Positions 35,501-40,003 of a stretch of 64,000 nucleotides of DNA are shown piece after piece. Origin of the DNA: Watersipora subatra (Eukaryota; Bryozoa; Gymnolaemata; Cheilostomatida; Watersiporidae); contig NC_088712.1 in the NCBI RefSeq assembly GCF_963576615.1, positions 15,274,027-15,338,026 of the forward strand, written 5' to 3'. How positions within the stretch are numbered: the first letter of the stretch is position 1; each line of letters starts with the position of its first letter. Made by a program: the position numbers and the translations under genes. The notes beneath the pieces are model-generated. The model searched no databases, was not told the origin of the DNA, and worked only from the letters and a program-made list of their open reading frames with translations.

Positions 35501-38001
35501 TGTCCTACCTTCGCCTGCCACTAGCGTCATTATCGTCACTTTCGTAGTTGATAAATAAGCGGTAAGAGCACACAACAACGAATATGAGAATTGTGACGTC
35601 ACAATTTTCGAGACTATGCCAGTAAACTTTTTCGCGGTAGAGCTCTGGGGAAATCCTATAAACACCAACCAATGTCTGTTTCACCATGGCAAACAATAGC
35701 TCATTCGACAGCCAAGACTCTGATGTATTGAAATATACAATAAAAAATTATGTAATTTATGTGCTTTAAGGCTACAAACACCAACAAATGAATCACCAAC
35801 GCGTAGTGTAAATACTTGCTGCAGCTCCACACAGATGCTGCTAAACTCATGCTATCTTGTCGATGCACAGATTGAACAGGTAATGCACAGGTAATAAAAT
35901 CACATCAATTAAATTGTGAACTGCGGTTGCGTGGCCCTAGGACTATCTGTCAATCACACTTCCGCGAGATCACTCAATGCTTGAAACTAATTGGTCTCAG
36001 TCGCGACCCTCAACATCACAATAAAATGAGAGGGCTAGTGCATGATATCATCCGGAAAACATAGTATGGTGCTTAGAATCTGAGTTATTTATCATAGAAA
36101 TAATCTGTACATGTAGAACTAATGACACTGACTCCTTTGTTATCTTCATTGGTTCTCCGGAGTTGTCCTATCTTCGCCTGGCACTAGCATCATTATCATA
36201 GTTGATAAATATAAGCGGTAAGCAATTAAATAGGCAGTAAGAGCACACAACACCGCCTAAAAAAATTGTCACGTCACAATTTCCGAGCCTATGCCAGTAA
36301 ACATGTTAGCGGTAGAGCTCTGGGAAAATTCTATAAACACCAACCAATGTTTGTCACACCATGTCAAACAATGGCTCATTCGAAAGCCAAGGCTCTGATG
36401 TATTGAAATATACAATAAAAAAATTATGTAATTGATGTGCTTTAAAAGGCTCATCGTTTTTCACTGCACCAGTACGACTGCAAATTCATTTTCGAATATA
36501 TTATTTATTCCTTCCGTAGTTTTATCGCTAAATAGCAGCAACCAACATGAACAAGTTTTGCCTTTATATACAAAATTTAAAAATTGTGAATTTTCTCCCT
36601 TTTTTACTAAAACCTGAAAATTATCTATTAATTTTTCTGATGCATGCCTAAACAAATAATTATGCTCACAGCTTGTAAAACATTCATTAACACCAACTGA
36701 ATAAATAATTGCACAAAAAGTACAATGGGTGAAACTAAAAACAGTTTTGGCATCAAAATGCAAAACTGTATTTATTCCAGCAAAATTCGCAATATTTTTC
36801 TCTGATTTTCCACCGAAAATTAAAGGTCTGCATGATGAACGAATAAATACCTAGCGAGCTGCTGTCGTTGGAAAAATCCTTACCCTAGCTCCAGGGCGCA
36901 ATGTAATCATTATAAAAACAAGATGTCTGATGAACGAAAAAAGTTTGAAGACGATGAGTTGACTACAGGAAAAAATATCAAGAGGCCTGGCTTGTCTCTA
37001 ATGACACCATTGGTTGAAACATGGCATATATACTAAGATACATGTTCAAGAGTTTTCTAAAGACACACAATCTCACTAAAATAGATGGTGGGATTGAGCA
37101 CCAGGCTCAGAGATAGGAAAAAGAAAATTTATACAAATTTTTGTTCAAAATTCAAATAGATACAGCCTTTGTCAAGTATTCTGAAATTCATATTGGTGTA
37201 TCCTCCCTCGAAATCTATCTAAAATTTCACACAAAAATAACCAATGAAAGTAGCACAAACTAAGCTTAACAATAATCAAACTTACAAGTTATACATTTTT
37301 TATCCAAACGAAAGGTTACCAGCTTAATCTTTAGGAATATTTGTTGCAATTAATTTTCCACCTTTATAAATAGTAACATTGTCTATAATTGACTGCCTGT
37401 GTGTTTTGTTTTAAAGGTTATAAGCAAAGTTCTTCAATTAAGATTTGAAGACCCAGCACTGCCCAGACTGAACTTTTGTAATTTCTAAACTGCAAAGGTC
37501 CATATTCTCAATCTATATTTCTCGAAGTCCGTCTGTCTGTCATTCCGGCTATAGCTTTTATTAGAATAGCAGAGCTGAACAATGCTGACCTAACGTACTG
37601 GAGTACTGTCATTAGAAGCCTAGCCTTATTAACTAGCTTAGTGGAATTTACCATTGGCAATATGCCAGGCTACTAGCTTGAAAGGTACAGTTGTTTGACA
37701 AAGTTTTAAAACCTTTACAGTTGTTTTTATTCTTCTCTTAATTTAGTTCAACTACACAACACTCTTCTCTCATGACATGTAGCTGGGAAGTTAGAATGGC
37801 AAATGTTGTTATATGCTAAATACAAATGAATTTTCTGTCCAAAGACTTTTTTATTACCCTGGCAACGCTGGGTGGTACAGCTAATATGAATGGACTCTTT
37901 GGATGGCTCACCTTTGCAGGCCATGCTGGATATCCTTTGACTTTGGCAAACACTATATCACCTTCTTTGAATGTTGCATTCTTGGACATCTTTTTAAGCG
38001 T
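2285..38001 (-). CDS. HDGFL2: PWWP + IBD chromatin reader, PSIP1 (LEDGF)/HDGFL2-like, complete 15-exon coding gene
   Basis: Joined coding exons (minus strand, in order): 37912-37989, 32629-32684, 30464-30644, 28234-28323, 23158-23240, 22413-22522, 18239-18598, 14889-15038, 13856-14145, 11712-11886, 11368-11438, 10734-10835, 9549-9738, 8918-9423, 2285-2524. Total 2682 nt, 893 aa; every junction is GT-AG and phases agree. Domain order: PWWP (about 6-90), disordered Lys/Ser/Glu-rich region (90-465), charged helix (467-525), IBD (about 526-610), Ser/Thr/Asp-rich region, short acidic tail. PWWP plus IBD together are known only in PSIP1/HDGFL2-type proteins, which read H3K36-methylated nucleosomes and tether partners to transcribed chromatin. 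At 893 aa it is longer than human HDGFL2 (about 670) or LEDGF p75 (530). The start at 37989 is chosen because a 3' splice site (TCCTTCCAG) lies at 38002-38010, inside the longer open frame, so a noncoding first exon lies further upstream and was not found. PSIP1 versus HDGFL2 cannot be decided; one invertebrate ancestor of both is likely. Confidence 0.93.
2525..3085. other. Last intron, proximal part
   Basis: Intronic sequence after the final acceptor. No repeat or gene recognised. Confidence 0.4.
3086..4365. mobile_element. TA-flanked MITE, family CAGTGGAACCTCGG, copy 1, with Helitron inside
   Basis: Ends are inverted: CAATGGAACCTCGGTTCTCG at the left, GAGAACCGAGGTTCCACTG at the right, each bordered by TA. 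A Helitron (3690-4140) interrupts it. Without that the element is about 830 bp. The second copy is at 19133-20831. Confidence 0.8.
3690..4140 (-). mobile_element. Nonautonomous Helitron with tRNA-like segment
   Basis: Read on the minus strand it begins TC (4140) after A and ends CTAG (3690) before T. A GC-rich subterminal hairpin (ACCCGAACGACGCTGGGT) lies just before TAGCACAGCTAG. The 5' end TCTACTTCTCAAAG matches the other family members. An A-box-like TGGTCTAGTGG (4009-4019) and B-box-like GGATTGAATCC (4053-4063) lie on the plus strand. Confidence 0.8.
4366..5443. other. Intron DNA, nothing recognised
   Basis: AT-rich sequence between two mobile elements in the last intron. No exon-like frame or repeat was seen. 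Confidence 0.4.
5444..5803 (+). mobile_element. Nonautonomous Helitron, 360 bp
   Basis: Starts TCTATATATATTTCTC after A (5443) and ends GTAGCACAGCTAG before T (5804). The 3' hairpin CCCGGGCAACGCCAGG sits about 12 nt from the end. Inside are three tandem copies of TGTTATATGTTAAATACAAA. Close relative of 37512-37884. Confidence 0.87.
5804..7721. other. Intron DNA with a perfect 18-bp inverted repeat
   Basis: No gene recognised. The palindrome at 6585-6624 and a second partial copy of its arm (GACTTGGCAAGTATGGGAAG at 7091-7110, followed by the same AGATCTTAGAACGGATTA as at 6557-6574) suggest fragments of one repeat family. Confidence 0.4.
6585..6624. repeat. Perfect inverted repeat, 18-bp stem, 4-nt loop
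   Basis: TACTTGGCAAGTATGGAT, loop TAAG, then its exact reverse complement. Could form a hairpin in RNA or single-stranded DNA. Confidence 0.9.
7722..8789. mobile_element. TTAA-flanked element, about 1.07 kb
   Basis: Bordered by TTAA (7718-7721 and 8790-8793). The left end is CTCATTCGCAACCACGCG, the right end GGTGCGAATGG; the shared inverted core is CATTCGCA. TTAA duplication is typical of piggyBac-type transposition. No transposase frame. The terminal match is short, so confidence is moderate. Confidence 0.5.
8918..9423 (-). CDS. HDGFL2: Exon 15: Ser/Thr/Asp-rich C-terminal region
   Basis: Largest exon, 168 codons. Acidic and Ser/Thr-rich with many TQ/SQ and SD motifs, then a more ordered stretch ([20 protein letters not shown]) likely to be helical. 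Acceptor TTTTTGCAG, donor GTATTT. An open frame on the opposite strand is only a shadow of this exon. Confidence 0.9.
9549..9738 (-). CDS. HDGFL2: Exon 14: IBD second loop and last helix, basic/acidic tail
   Basis: Starts [20 protein letters not shown], matching the second IBD loop and helix 4. Tyr586 and Ala588 take the places of LEDGF Phe406 and Val408. Then a Lys/Asp/Glu-rich segment. The donor ACAC|GTCAGT was selected by phase; reading on hits a stop within two codons. Confidence 0.92.
9739..10733. other. Intron, nothing recognised
   Basis: Intron inside the IBD-coding part. A diverged short repeat of AAAGGTTGGTG occurs around 9895 and 9983. No element ends found. Confidence 0.4.
10734..10835 (-). 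CDS. HDGFL2: Exon 13: IBD helices 2-3
   Basis: Residues 549-582, [17 protein letters not shown]... ending DTLKK, clearly matching the DVxxCIxAxxEL and TLKK landmarks of the IBD. Acceptor TTCTGCAG, donor GTATCG; phase 0 on both sides. Confidence 0.95.
10836..11367. other. Intron, nothing recognised
   Basis: A 532-bp intron between IBD exons 12 and 13; AT-rich, no repeat recognised. Confidence 0.4.
11368..11438 (-). CDS. HDGFL2: Exon 12: IBD helix 1
   Basis: Encodes residues 526-548, [18 protein letters not shown] at its core. It aligns to the first IBD helix and first interhelical loop of LEDGF. The position of LEDGF Asp366 is Ser546 here. Acceptor TCTTTCAG, donor GTCAGT. Confidence 0.92.
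11712..11886 (-). CDS. HDGFL2: Exon 11: long charged helix before the IBD
   Basis: Almost entirely Glu, Lys, Arg and Gln, with heptad-like [16 protein letters not shown] character. This matches the charged helical segment that precedes the IBD in LEDGF/HDGFL2. The donor is the weaker AAA|GTAGTC. It was chosen because phase 1 is the only one that joins the IBD exon in frame, giving Arg525. Confidence 0.87.
12083..12305. repeat. TA-rich microsatellite (TATATC/TATATT)
   Basis: Long run of TA dinucleotides with regular TATATC and TTTATA variants. It continues at 13080-13145 on the far side of a MITE that inserted into it. Confidence 0.95.
12308..13079. mobile_element. TA-flanked MITE, family CAGTCAAACATGG, copy 1 (772 bp)
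   Basis: Ends CAGTCAAGCATGGATAACTC and its inverse GAGTTATCCATGTTTGACTG, TA on each side (12306-12307, 13080-13081). Subterminal TCGAGTTATCAGAGC blocks are repeated near both ends. It is the unsplit reference for the copy at 47402-50410. Confidence 0.88.
13080..13145. repeat. TA-rich microsatellite, right part
   Basis: Same TATATC/TATATT pattern as 12083-12305, separated only by the inserted MITE. Confidence 0.9.
13856..14145 (-). CDS. HDGFL2: Exon 10: acidic disordered exon
   Basis: Ninety-seven codons rich in Glu, Asp, Lys and Ser, including [12 protein letters not shown] at its end. Acceptor TTAATTAG, donor GTGAGA, phase 0 out. No domain recognised. Confidence 0.89.
14146..14888. other. 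Intron, nothing recognised
   Basis: A 743-bp AT-rich intron without recognisable elements. Confidence 0.4.
14889..15038 (-). CDS. HDGFL2: Exon 9: poly-Ser/Thr exon
   Basis: Fifty codons dominated by Ser and Thr, then an acidic [10 protein letters not shown] patch. Low complexity, presumably phosphorylated (inference). Acceptor ACCTTTAG, donor GTAGAG. Phase 1 out to exon 10. Confidence 0.88.
15298..16198. mobile_element. Fold-back element with ~180-nt inverted arms, copy 1
   Basis: Left arm (15298-15480) starts AAAGGTTAACTCGCAACAAA; right arm (about 16023-16198) ends with its diverged inverse GTTGCAAGTCATCCTTT. Arms share the inverted AAAATATGTG and CGATTTTG/GGCGG blocks. The central ~540 bp recurs at 38093-38710. 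Confidence 0.75.
16440..16940. repeat. Diverged tandem repeat, about 50-bp unit
   Basis: About nine imperfect units of the type AAGACAACTCGCCACAAC...GTTTTGAGATCATTTAT. Later units (16800-16930) diverge into a CTAAGACAAATCGCCACC variant. AACTCGC(A/C)ACAA also occurs in the adjacent fold-back terminus. Confidence 0.7.
17009..17658. mobile_element. TTAA-flanked MITE, family CTCTTTCACTACCG, copy 1
   Basis: TTAA at 17005-17008 and 17659-17662. Ends CTCTTTCACTACCGC and the inverse GATAGCGAAAGAG. It contains an internal direct duplication (GTGATTGGCAACAAGG... at about 17346 and 17529). piggyBac-type by TTAA. Second copy at 29688-30199. Confidence 0.85.
17663..18238. other. Intron DNA with a dispersed repeat fragment
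   Basis: 17870-17990 matches the dispersed TCATTTTCGATCGTTTTTGATGTTTGAGG block also seen near 30745, 31090 and 54960. Nothing else recognised. Confidence 0.4.
18239..18598 (-). CDS. HDGFL2: Exon 8: large disordered Ser/Asp/Lys-rich exon
   Basis: One hundred and twenty codons. Contains a SKRKKVKSE stretch like a classical monopartite NLS, repeated acidic Ser clusters ([29 protein letters not shown]) and Lys/Pro/Ala spacers. Acceptor TTTGTAG, donor GTGGGT, phase 2 in and 1 out. Confidence 0.9.
18780..19130. repeat. AT-rich ATATAATACAATGTAT-type array, left part
   Basis: Degenerate repeats of ATATAATACA and TATAACATA. The same character resumes at 20834-20935 and 21970-22045, so one array was split by two insertions. 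Confidence 0.65.
19133..20831. mobile_element. TA-flanked MITE, family CAGTGGAACCTCGG, copy 2, split by a hAT-like element
   Basis: Starts CAGTGGAACATCAGTTCTCA after TA and ends GGAACTGAGGTTCCAATG before TA. About 770 bp without its insertion (19447-20371). Internal text parallels copy 1 at 3086-4365. Confidence 0.8.
19447..20371. mobile_element. hAT-like nonautonomous element, 925 bp, copy 1
   Basis: Inverted ends CACATAAATTACATAA / TTATGTAATTTATGTG extend for about 70 bp, including TCAATACATCAGAGTCTTGG and its inverse. Flanks CTTCAAAG (19439-19446) and CTTTAAAG (20372-20379) look like an 8-bp duplication with one change. An open frame at 20090-20275 is kept in copy 2 but resembles no known protein. 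Confidence 0.7.
20834..20935. repeat. AT-rich array, middle part
   Basis: Continuation of the ATATAATACA-type repeat between a MITE and a Helitron. Confidence 0.6.
20936..21967 (-). mobile_element. Nonautonomous Helitron with tRNA-like segment, 1.03 kb
   Basis: On the minus strand it starts TCTATAAATCTCAAAG (after A) and ends CTAG (before T). The 3' hairpin is degraded (TTACATGGTAACGCTGGACA). An A-box-like TGGCTAAATGCATGG (21826-21841) and B-box GAGTTCGAATCC (21869-21880) lie on the plus strand. The B box is closer to consensus than in the 3690 and 33924 relatives. Confidence 0.7.
22413..22522 (-). CDS. HDGFL2: Exon 7: acidic SDGESDENE then Arg/Gly-rich segment
   Basis: Starts with a likely CK2-type acidic Ser cluster and ends [11 protein letters not shown], where LEDGF carries its AT-hook-like basic region. 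No canonical GRP core is seen, so an AT-hook is not claimed. Acceptor GTTACAG, donor GTGAGT. Confidence 0.88.
22784..22856. repeat. GGGTGGTCCA direct/inverted short repeats
   Basis: ATGGACCACCCAAG is followed by three inverse units (GGGCGGTCCACATTTGCCCA, GGGTGGTCCAAATTTGCCCA, GGGTGGTCCAG). May be the end of an unidentified element in the short intron after exon 6. Confidence 0.6.
23158..23240 (-). CDS. HDGFL2: Exon 6: Lys/Pro/Ala-rich linker
   Basis: Histone-H1-like Lys/Ala/Pro composition (for example [11 protein letters not shown]), probably nonspecific DNA or nucleosome binding. Acceptor ACCACAG, donor GTAGAA. Two nucleotides carry over and form Ser with the next exon. Confidence 0.87.
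23446..24170. mobile_element. Long-TIR Harbinger-like MITE (725 bp)
   Basis: Arms of about 280 bp are near-perfect inverses, beginning AGGTCCGGCCACACGTAACG and ending TTACATGTGGCCGGACCT. Flanked by TTA on both sides (23443-23445, 24171-24173). A 3-bp TWA duplication is characteristic of PIF/Harbinger. No transposase. Arm identity looks high, implying recent activity. Confidence 0.85.
24200..24272 (-). repeat. tRNA-derived SINE-like head
   Basis: On the minus strand: A-box-like TGGTAGAGTCGG (24246-24235) and B box GAGTTCGAATCC (24214-24203), spaced as in tRNAs. No intact cloverleaf. Shares GTCATGAGTTCGAATCC with 25725-25775. Confidence 0.6.
24273..25719. other. Intron DNA, nothing recognised
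   Basis: AT-rich, with runs of TAATAATAATTA at 24900-25010 and again near 25565. No element ends found. Confidence 0.4.
25725..25775 (+). repeat. tRNA-like SINE head, degenerate
   Basis: GAGTTCGAATCC B box preceded by a weak A-box-like AGTGATGGGCTGG. Same segment as 24200-24272 in opposite orientation. Confidence 0.5.
25993..26266. repeat. Tandem repeat TATATAACAGCAAT (about 14-16 bp unit)
   Basis: About eighteen units alternating AACAGCAA, AACAACAA and AACAGCTA with TTATAT spacers. Sharp right edge at GTGGTCTATAAACAGC. Confidence 0.92.
26549..27475. mobile_element. TA-flanked MITE, family CAGTGCACCCTC
   Basis: Ends CAGTGCACCCTCAGAATACG and the inverse GTATCCCGAGGCTGCACTG, TA on each side. 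Mariner-type by flanks. A diverged relative lies at 59936-60654. Carries no transposase frame. Confidence 0.78.
27476..28233. other. Intron DNA, nothing recognised
   Basis: Ends at exon 5 of the PWWP gene. No repeat recognised. Confidence 0.4.
28234..28323 (-). CDS. HDGFL2: Exon 5: basic/acidic linker
   Basis: Thirty codons of alternating Lys-rich and Glu/Ser-rich sequence, predicted disordered. Clean TTTTTTAG acceptor and GTAAAA donor, phase 0 on both sides, so it could be skipped without a frameshift (inference). Confidence 0.88.
28850..29094. repeat. 35-bp minisatellite, seven units
   Basis: Unit begins GTGATTCAGGCACTACCTTA and ends CTGTATATTAGAAGA; seven consecutive copies with one to three changes each. 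No spacers, so not CRISPR-like. Confidence 0.95.
29688..30199. mobile_element. TTAA-flanked MITE, family CTCTTTCACTACCG, copy 2
   Basis: TTAA at 29684-29687 and 30200-30203; ends CTCTTTCACTACCAC and CAGTAGCGAAAGAG. Same order of internal blocks as copy 1 (GTGATTGGCAACAAGGTTG, GATAAGCC) but only one copy of the internal duplication. Confidence 0.85.
30464..30644 (-). CDS. HDGFL2: Exon 4: PWWP C-terminal helices
   Basis: Encodes the DVFPF...KEKFGK segment typical of HDGF-family PWWP domains, then an acidic run (TEEEEEG) and a basic NKRRK end that may contribute a nuclear localisation signal. Acceptor TTGCTAG, donor GTAAGA; phase 0 out. Confidence 0.94.
30745..31140. mobile_element. Fold-back fragment, family GATTGTTTTTGATG
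   Basis: Left ATTTGCGATTGTTTTTGATG and right inverse (AACAATCACAAATG region) frame about 395 bp. Internal GACTGCCAGCATGTTTCAAGG has an inverse near 31070. Similar blocks occur near 17900 and 54960 and inside the CAGTCAAACATGG MITE. Confidence 0.5.
31141..32111. other. Intron DNA, nothing recognised
   Basis: No exon or element ends recognised. TTTTTCGTGA occurs near 31849 and again near 32038, possibly part of a short repeat. Confidence 0.35.
32112..32525. mobile_element. hAT MITE with perfect 8-bp target duplication
   Basis: Ends CAGGGTTGG / CCAACCCTG and a perfect TATGCTTC on both sides (32104-32111, 32526-32533). hAT family by TIR start and 8-bp duplication. The interior is rich in GATTTAAAT. 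It sits about 100 bp from the acceptor-side exon at 32629. Confidence 0.92.
32629..32684 (-). CDS. HDGFL2: Exon 3: PWWP central strand
   Basis: A 56-nt exon, too short for most ORF scans. It encodes [18 protein letters not shown]. Phe39 is the third aromatic cage residue (Phe44 in LEDGF). Acceptor TTTTAG, donor GTAAGG. Phase 0 in, 2 nt out, completed as Ser by the next exon. Confidence 0.92.
32685..33923. other. Intron DNA, nothing recognised
   Basis: First part of the 5.2-kb intron within the PWWP coding region. A short block (ATGACCAATGAATGTTCAGCAAACTC at 33280) recurs diverged near 28078. Confidence 0.4.
33924..34292 (-). mobile_element. Nonautonomous Helitron with tRNA-like remnant, 369 bp
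   Basis: On the minus strand it starts TCTATATATAAATTTATC after A and ends CTAG before T. The hairpin CCCGGGCAATGCCGGG is perfect, followed by TAGCACAGCTAG. A degenerate B box (GAGTTCAAATT) sits at 34192-34202. A strong internal hairpin around ATGACGTTACG/ACGTCATGACG spans 34056-34115. Confidence 0.87.
34840..35763. mobile_element. hAT-like nonautonomous element, 924 bp, copy 2
   Basis: Inverted ends CACATAAATTATATAA / TTATGTAATTTATGTG. Closely matches 19447-20371 along its full length, including the open frame at 35483-35668 (one residue different from copy 1 over most of its length). Flanks do not show a clear duplication. Confidence 0.75.
35885..36443. mobile_element. hAT-like element, right-half fragment (copy 3)
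   Basis: Matches the right ~560 bp of the two full copies, ending TTATGTAATTGATGTGC. More diverged, with small gaps. The left half is missing. Confidence 0.7.
36444..37511. other. Intron DNA, nothing recognised
   Basis: No element ends or exon-like frames recognised. Confidence 0.4.
37512..37884 (+). mobile_element. Nonautonomous Helitron abutting the first PWWP exon, 373 bp
   Basis: Starts TCTATATTTCTCGAAG after A and ends GGTGGTACAGCTAA before T. Hairpin ACCCTGGCAACGCTGGGT. It shares long blocks with 5444-5803 (GTCATTCCGGCTATAGCT, CATTGGCAATATGCCAGGCT). Its end is 21 bp from the splice donor of the exon at 37912-38001. Confidence 0.87.
37912..38001 (-). CDS. HDGFL2: Exon 2 (first coding exon): PWWP N-terminal half
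   Basis: Begins after the acceptor at 38002, has 12 nt of 5' UTR, then ATG at 37989. It encodes 26 residues ending at the PAWPAK stretch, the signature Pro-x-Trp-Pro of the domain. Cage positions seen: Val17, Tyr20 and Trp23, matching Met15, Tyr18 and Trp21 of human LEDGF. The donor GTGAGC follows directly in phase 0. Confidence 0.93.
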
Positions 38002-38092
38002 CTGGAAGGACATAATGTCAATAAATGCTCGACTTCAATACAACACAAACAATGATAAAACTGAAGGATCGGTAGCTAATAGATACCATATA

Positions 38093-38710
38093 CCTTTAAC
38101 CGGAACGCCCGTATCAAACATAGATGCTCGCTACTTGACAGTTTTGTTTCGGCTTAATCTATTCATCTAGTCGTATTCTGATCGTGTGACCCATACTTCC
38201 TGCCAAACGGCGCGAACAATTTCTGCAGCATTTTTTGATTACCGCAGGTGACCAACAGGCTCGTCATGTTTATCAAAGGATGATTATATACACTCCTTCG
38301 AGCTAAGGTTGAAAAATTAAACAAACTTTTACGGTAGGTTTTGAGATATCACTCATCAAAGTGACAGCATTACGATGATGATGAAACCGACGCGTAAGTG
38401 CGTAAAGACAATAGACATGGTTTTATTGAATCGTGAAGTATATTTGTGAAAATATCTCGACGAATGAGGTTGCATGAAAGTGTAAACAGAAGCCATTTTG
38501 TTCAGCTACGTCCCATTTGAACCGCTCTGGAATGTGATTGTAATCTACGGCGTTTTCGTGATGGCTGCGATTACCTGTTCACTTTGGAGCTTTTAAGAGC
38601 TTGTAATCACATTTTTTCATATTTTGAACCTACTAGACAGCAGAGTAAGACATGGTGAAACTTTTGATACCAAATAACAGTAATGTAAATTTTGTTGCAA
38701 GTCAACCTTT
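38093..38710. mobile_element. Fold-back element, truncated copy 2
   Basis: Matches the middle and right arm of 15298-16198 (AGATGCTCGCTACTT, ATTTGAACCG, GTTGCAAGTCAACCTTT). The left arm is lost. Confidence 0.7.
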
Positions 38711-38718
38711 AATAAGAG

Positions 38719-38783
38719 TCTTCGTGCGTTAGGTTTGCACTCTTCAGATTTTATCTGCAGAGTGCAAACCTAACGCACGAAGA
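38719..38783. repeat. 65-bp near-perfect palindrome
   Basis: A 25-bp perfect stem starting TCTTCGTGCGTTAGG, one T/C mismatch, a 5-bp stem CAGAT/ATCTG and a TTT loop. It begins 8 bp after the fold-back element end. Confidence 0.93.
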
Positions 38784-39180
38784 TAAAATATTATATTGCA
38801 ACTATTTACCCGCTTTCAACGATTTCAAAACTGATATTATTTTAACTTTTACAATATCTCTTACACTGACGATCAGCTCCTTTTTCGCTCAAATTGTGTA
38901 TAATAGTAACTAGAAATTCCACTGTCACACAGCCCACGACCAAAGTGATAATGGAAAAAGAAATGGTACTGATGGTTGAGAAATGCAATATTAGCAGTCA
39001 AATGGCACTGCAGTGCAATAGGAGAACTGCAATAGTGGCTGTAATGTACTGGGTGTTATTATGTACAACAAACAGCAATAATGAAAGAAAAAAGATTATA
39101 TGTGTATATCTCTCCCCTGCAATAGGAGAAATGCAATATTAGAAGTAAAATGGCAAGCTGTTGTGTAATATACACAGGCT

Positions 39181-39195
39181 GGGGGGGGGGGGGGG
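39181..39195. repeat. Poly-G tract (15 G)
   Basis: Uninterrupted 15-G homopolymer between ACAGGCT and CTATATATC. Length may vary between reads. Confidence 0.9.
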
Positions 39196-40003
39196 CTATA
39201 TATCATTGGTCATAGCAACCAATATCAAGAATTTGTGATATTTATCTAGATTTCTGGATTTATATCTAAAAAATTATGCTGAATTTAAAAATCTAAACAG
39301 ATTTTAGCTGGTTGTCATAGAAATAGACGTATATCTATAAGAAATTGTAGGCCTATTACTTAATTTTGCAGATATTAAAAACGGCTTGGCAGTACCGTGA
39401 TATTGGGCACAGCCGCAGTATCATCAACAAAATCTTTAACAAAATGATAACAGTAACATATTGCACACCATCGGTCACTATATACTTCGATCTTGTAAAT
39501 TCGAATGATTATTCTTATAACTAAATCTCATAATAACCTTATAAAATCGAATAATTATTCTTACAATTAAATATTGTAATAATCTTATAAGAATCGTTAG
39601 AAAAATATCATCGTCATTTCCTTTACTTTCACTGCTTTGGACATCAGTTGGAATATCAAAGTACTCATTAGAATCCGGTAGAATCGGCAAAAAAGAAACG
39701 ATTACTTTTCAGTACTTCTGCGTTAATTACAGAAACCTTCGGTAATTGGACAATGCCATAGACTGGTGAAATGTGCACATTTTTCTCGTGAAATGCGCAT
39801 GACTTAATGGTTCTAGTCTCTGTCGCACGGCTTTATCGGAGTTTCGTTGCCCGGTTTTAATTTTGATCAAAAAAAGGCTTGTCAAGTTTTTATTGTGATT
39901 TTAGGCCAAATTAATCTGTCTATTTAGGTATAGTCCGATCAGATAGGTTAGTTTTAGAATATTGCGTCAACTTTGCAAAGACTTGGTTATATATATTTAA
40001 ATA
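39196..40003. other. Intergenic DNA, nothing recognised
   Basis: Contains a short direct repeat (GAATGATTATTCTTATAA / GAATAATTATTCTTACAA near 39502 and 39549). No gene. Confidence 0.4.

Noticed and set aside
37990..38013. Upstream in-frame ATG at 38013 for the PWWP protein
   Set aside because: A 3' splice site (TCCTTCCAG) falls between it and the ATG at 37989, so the longer start would be intronic.
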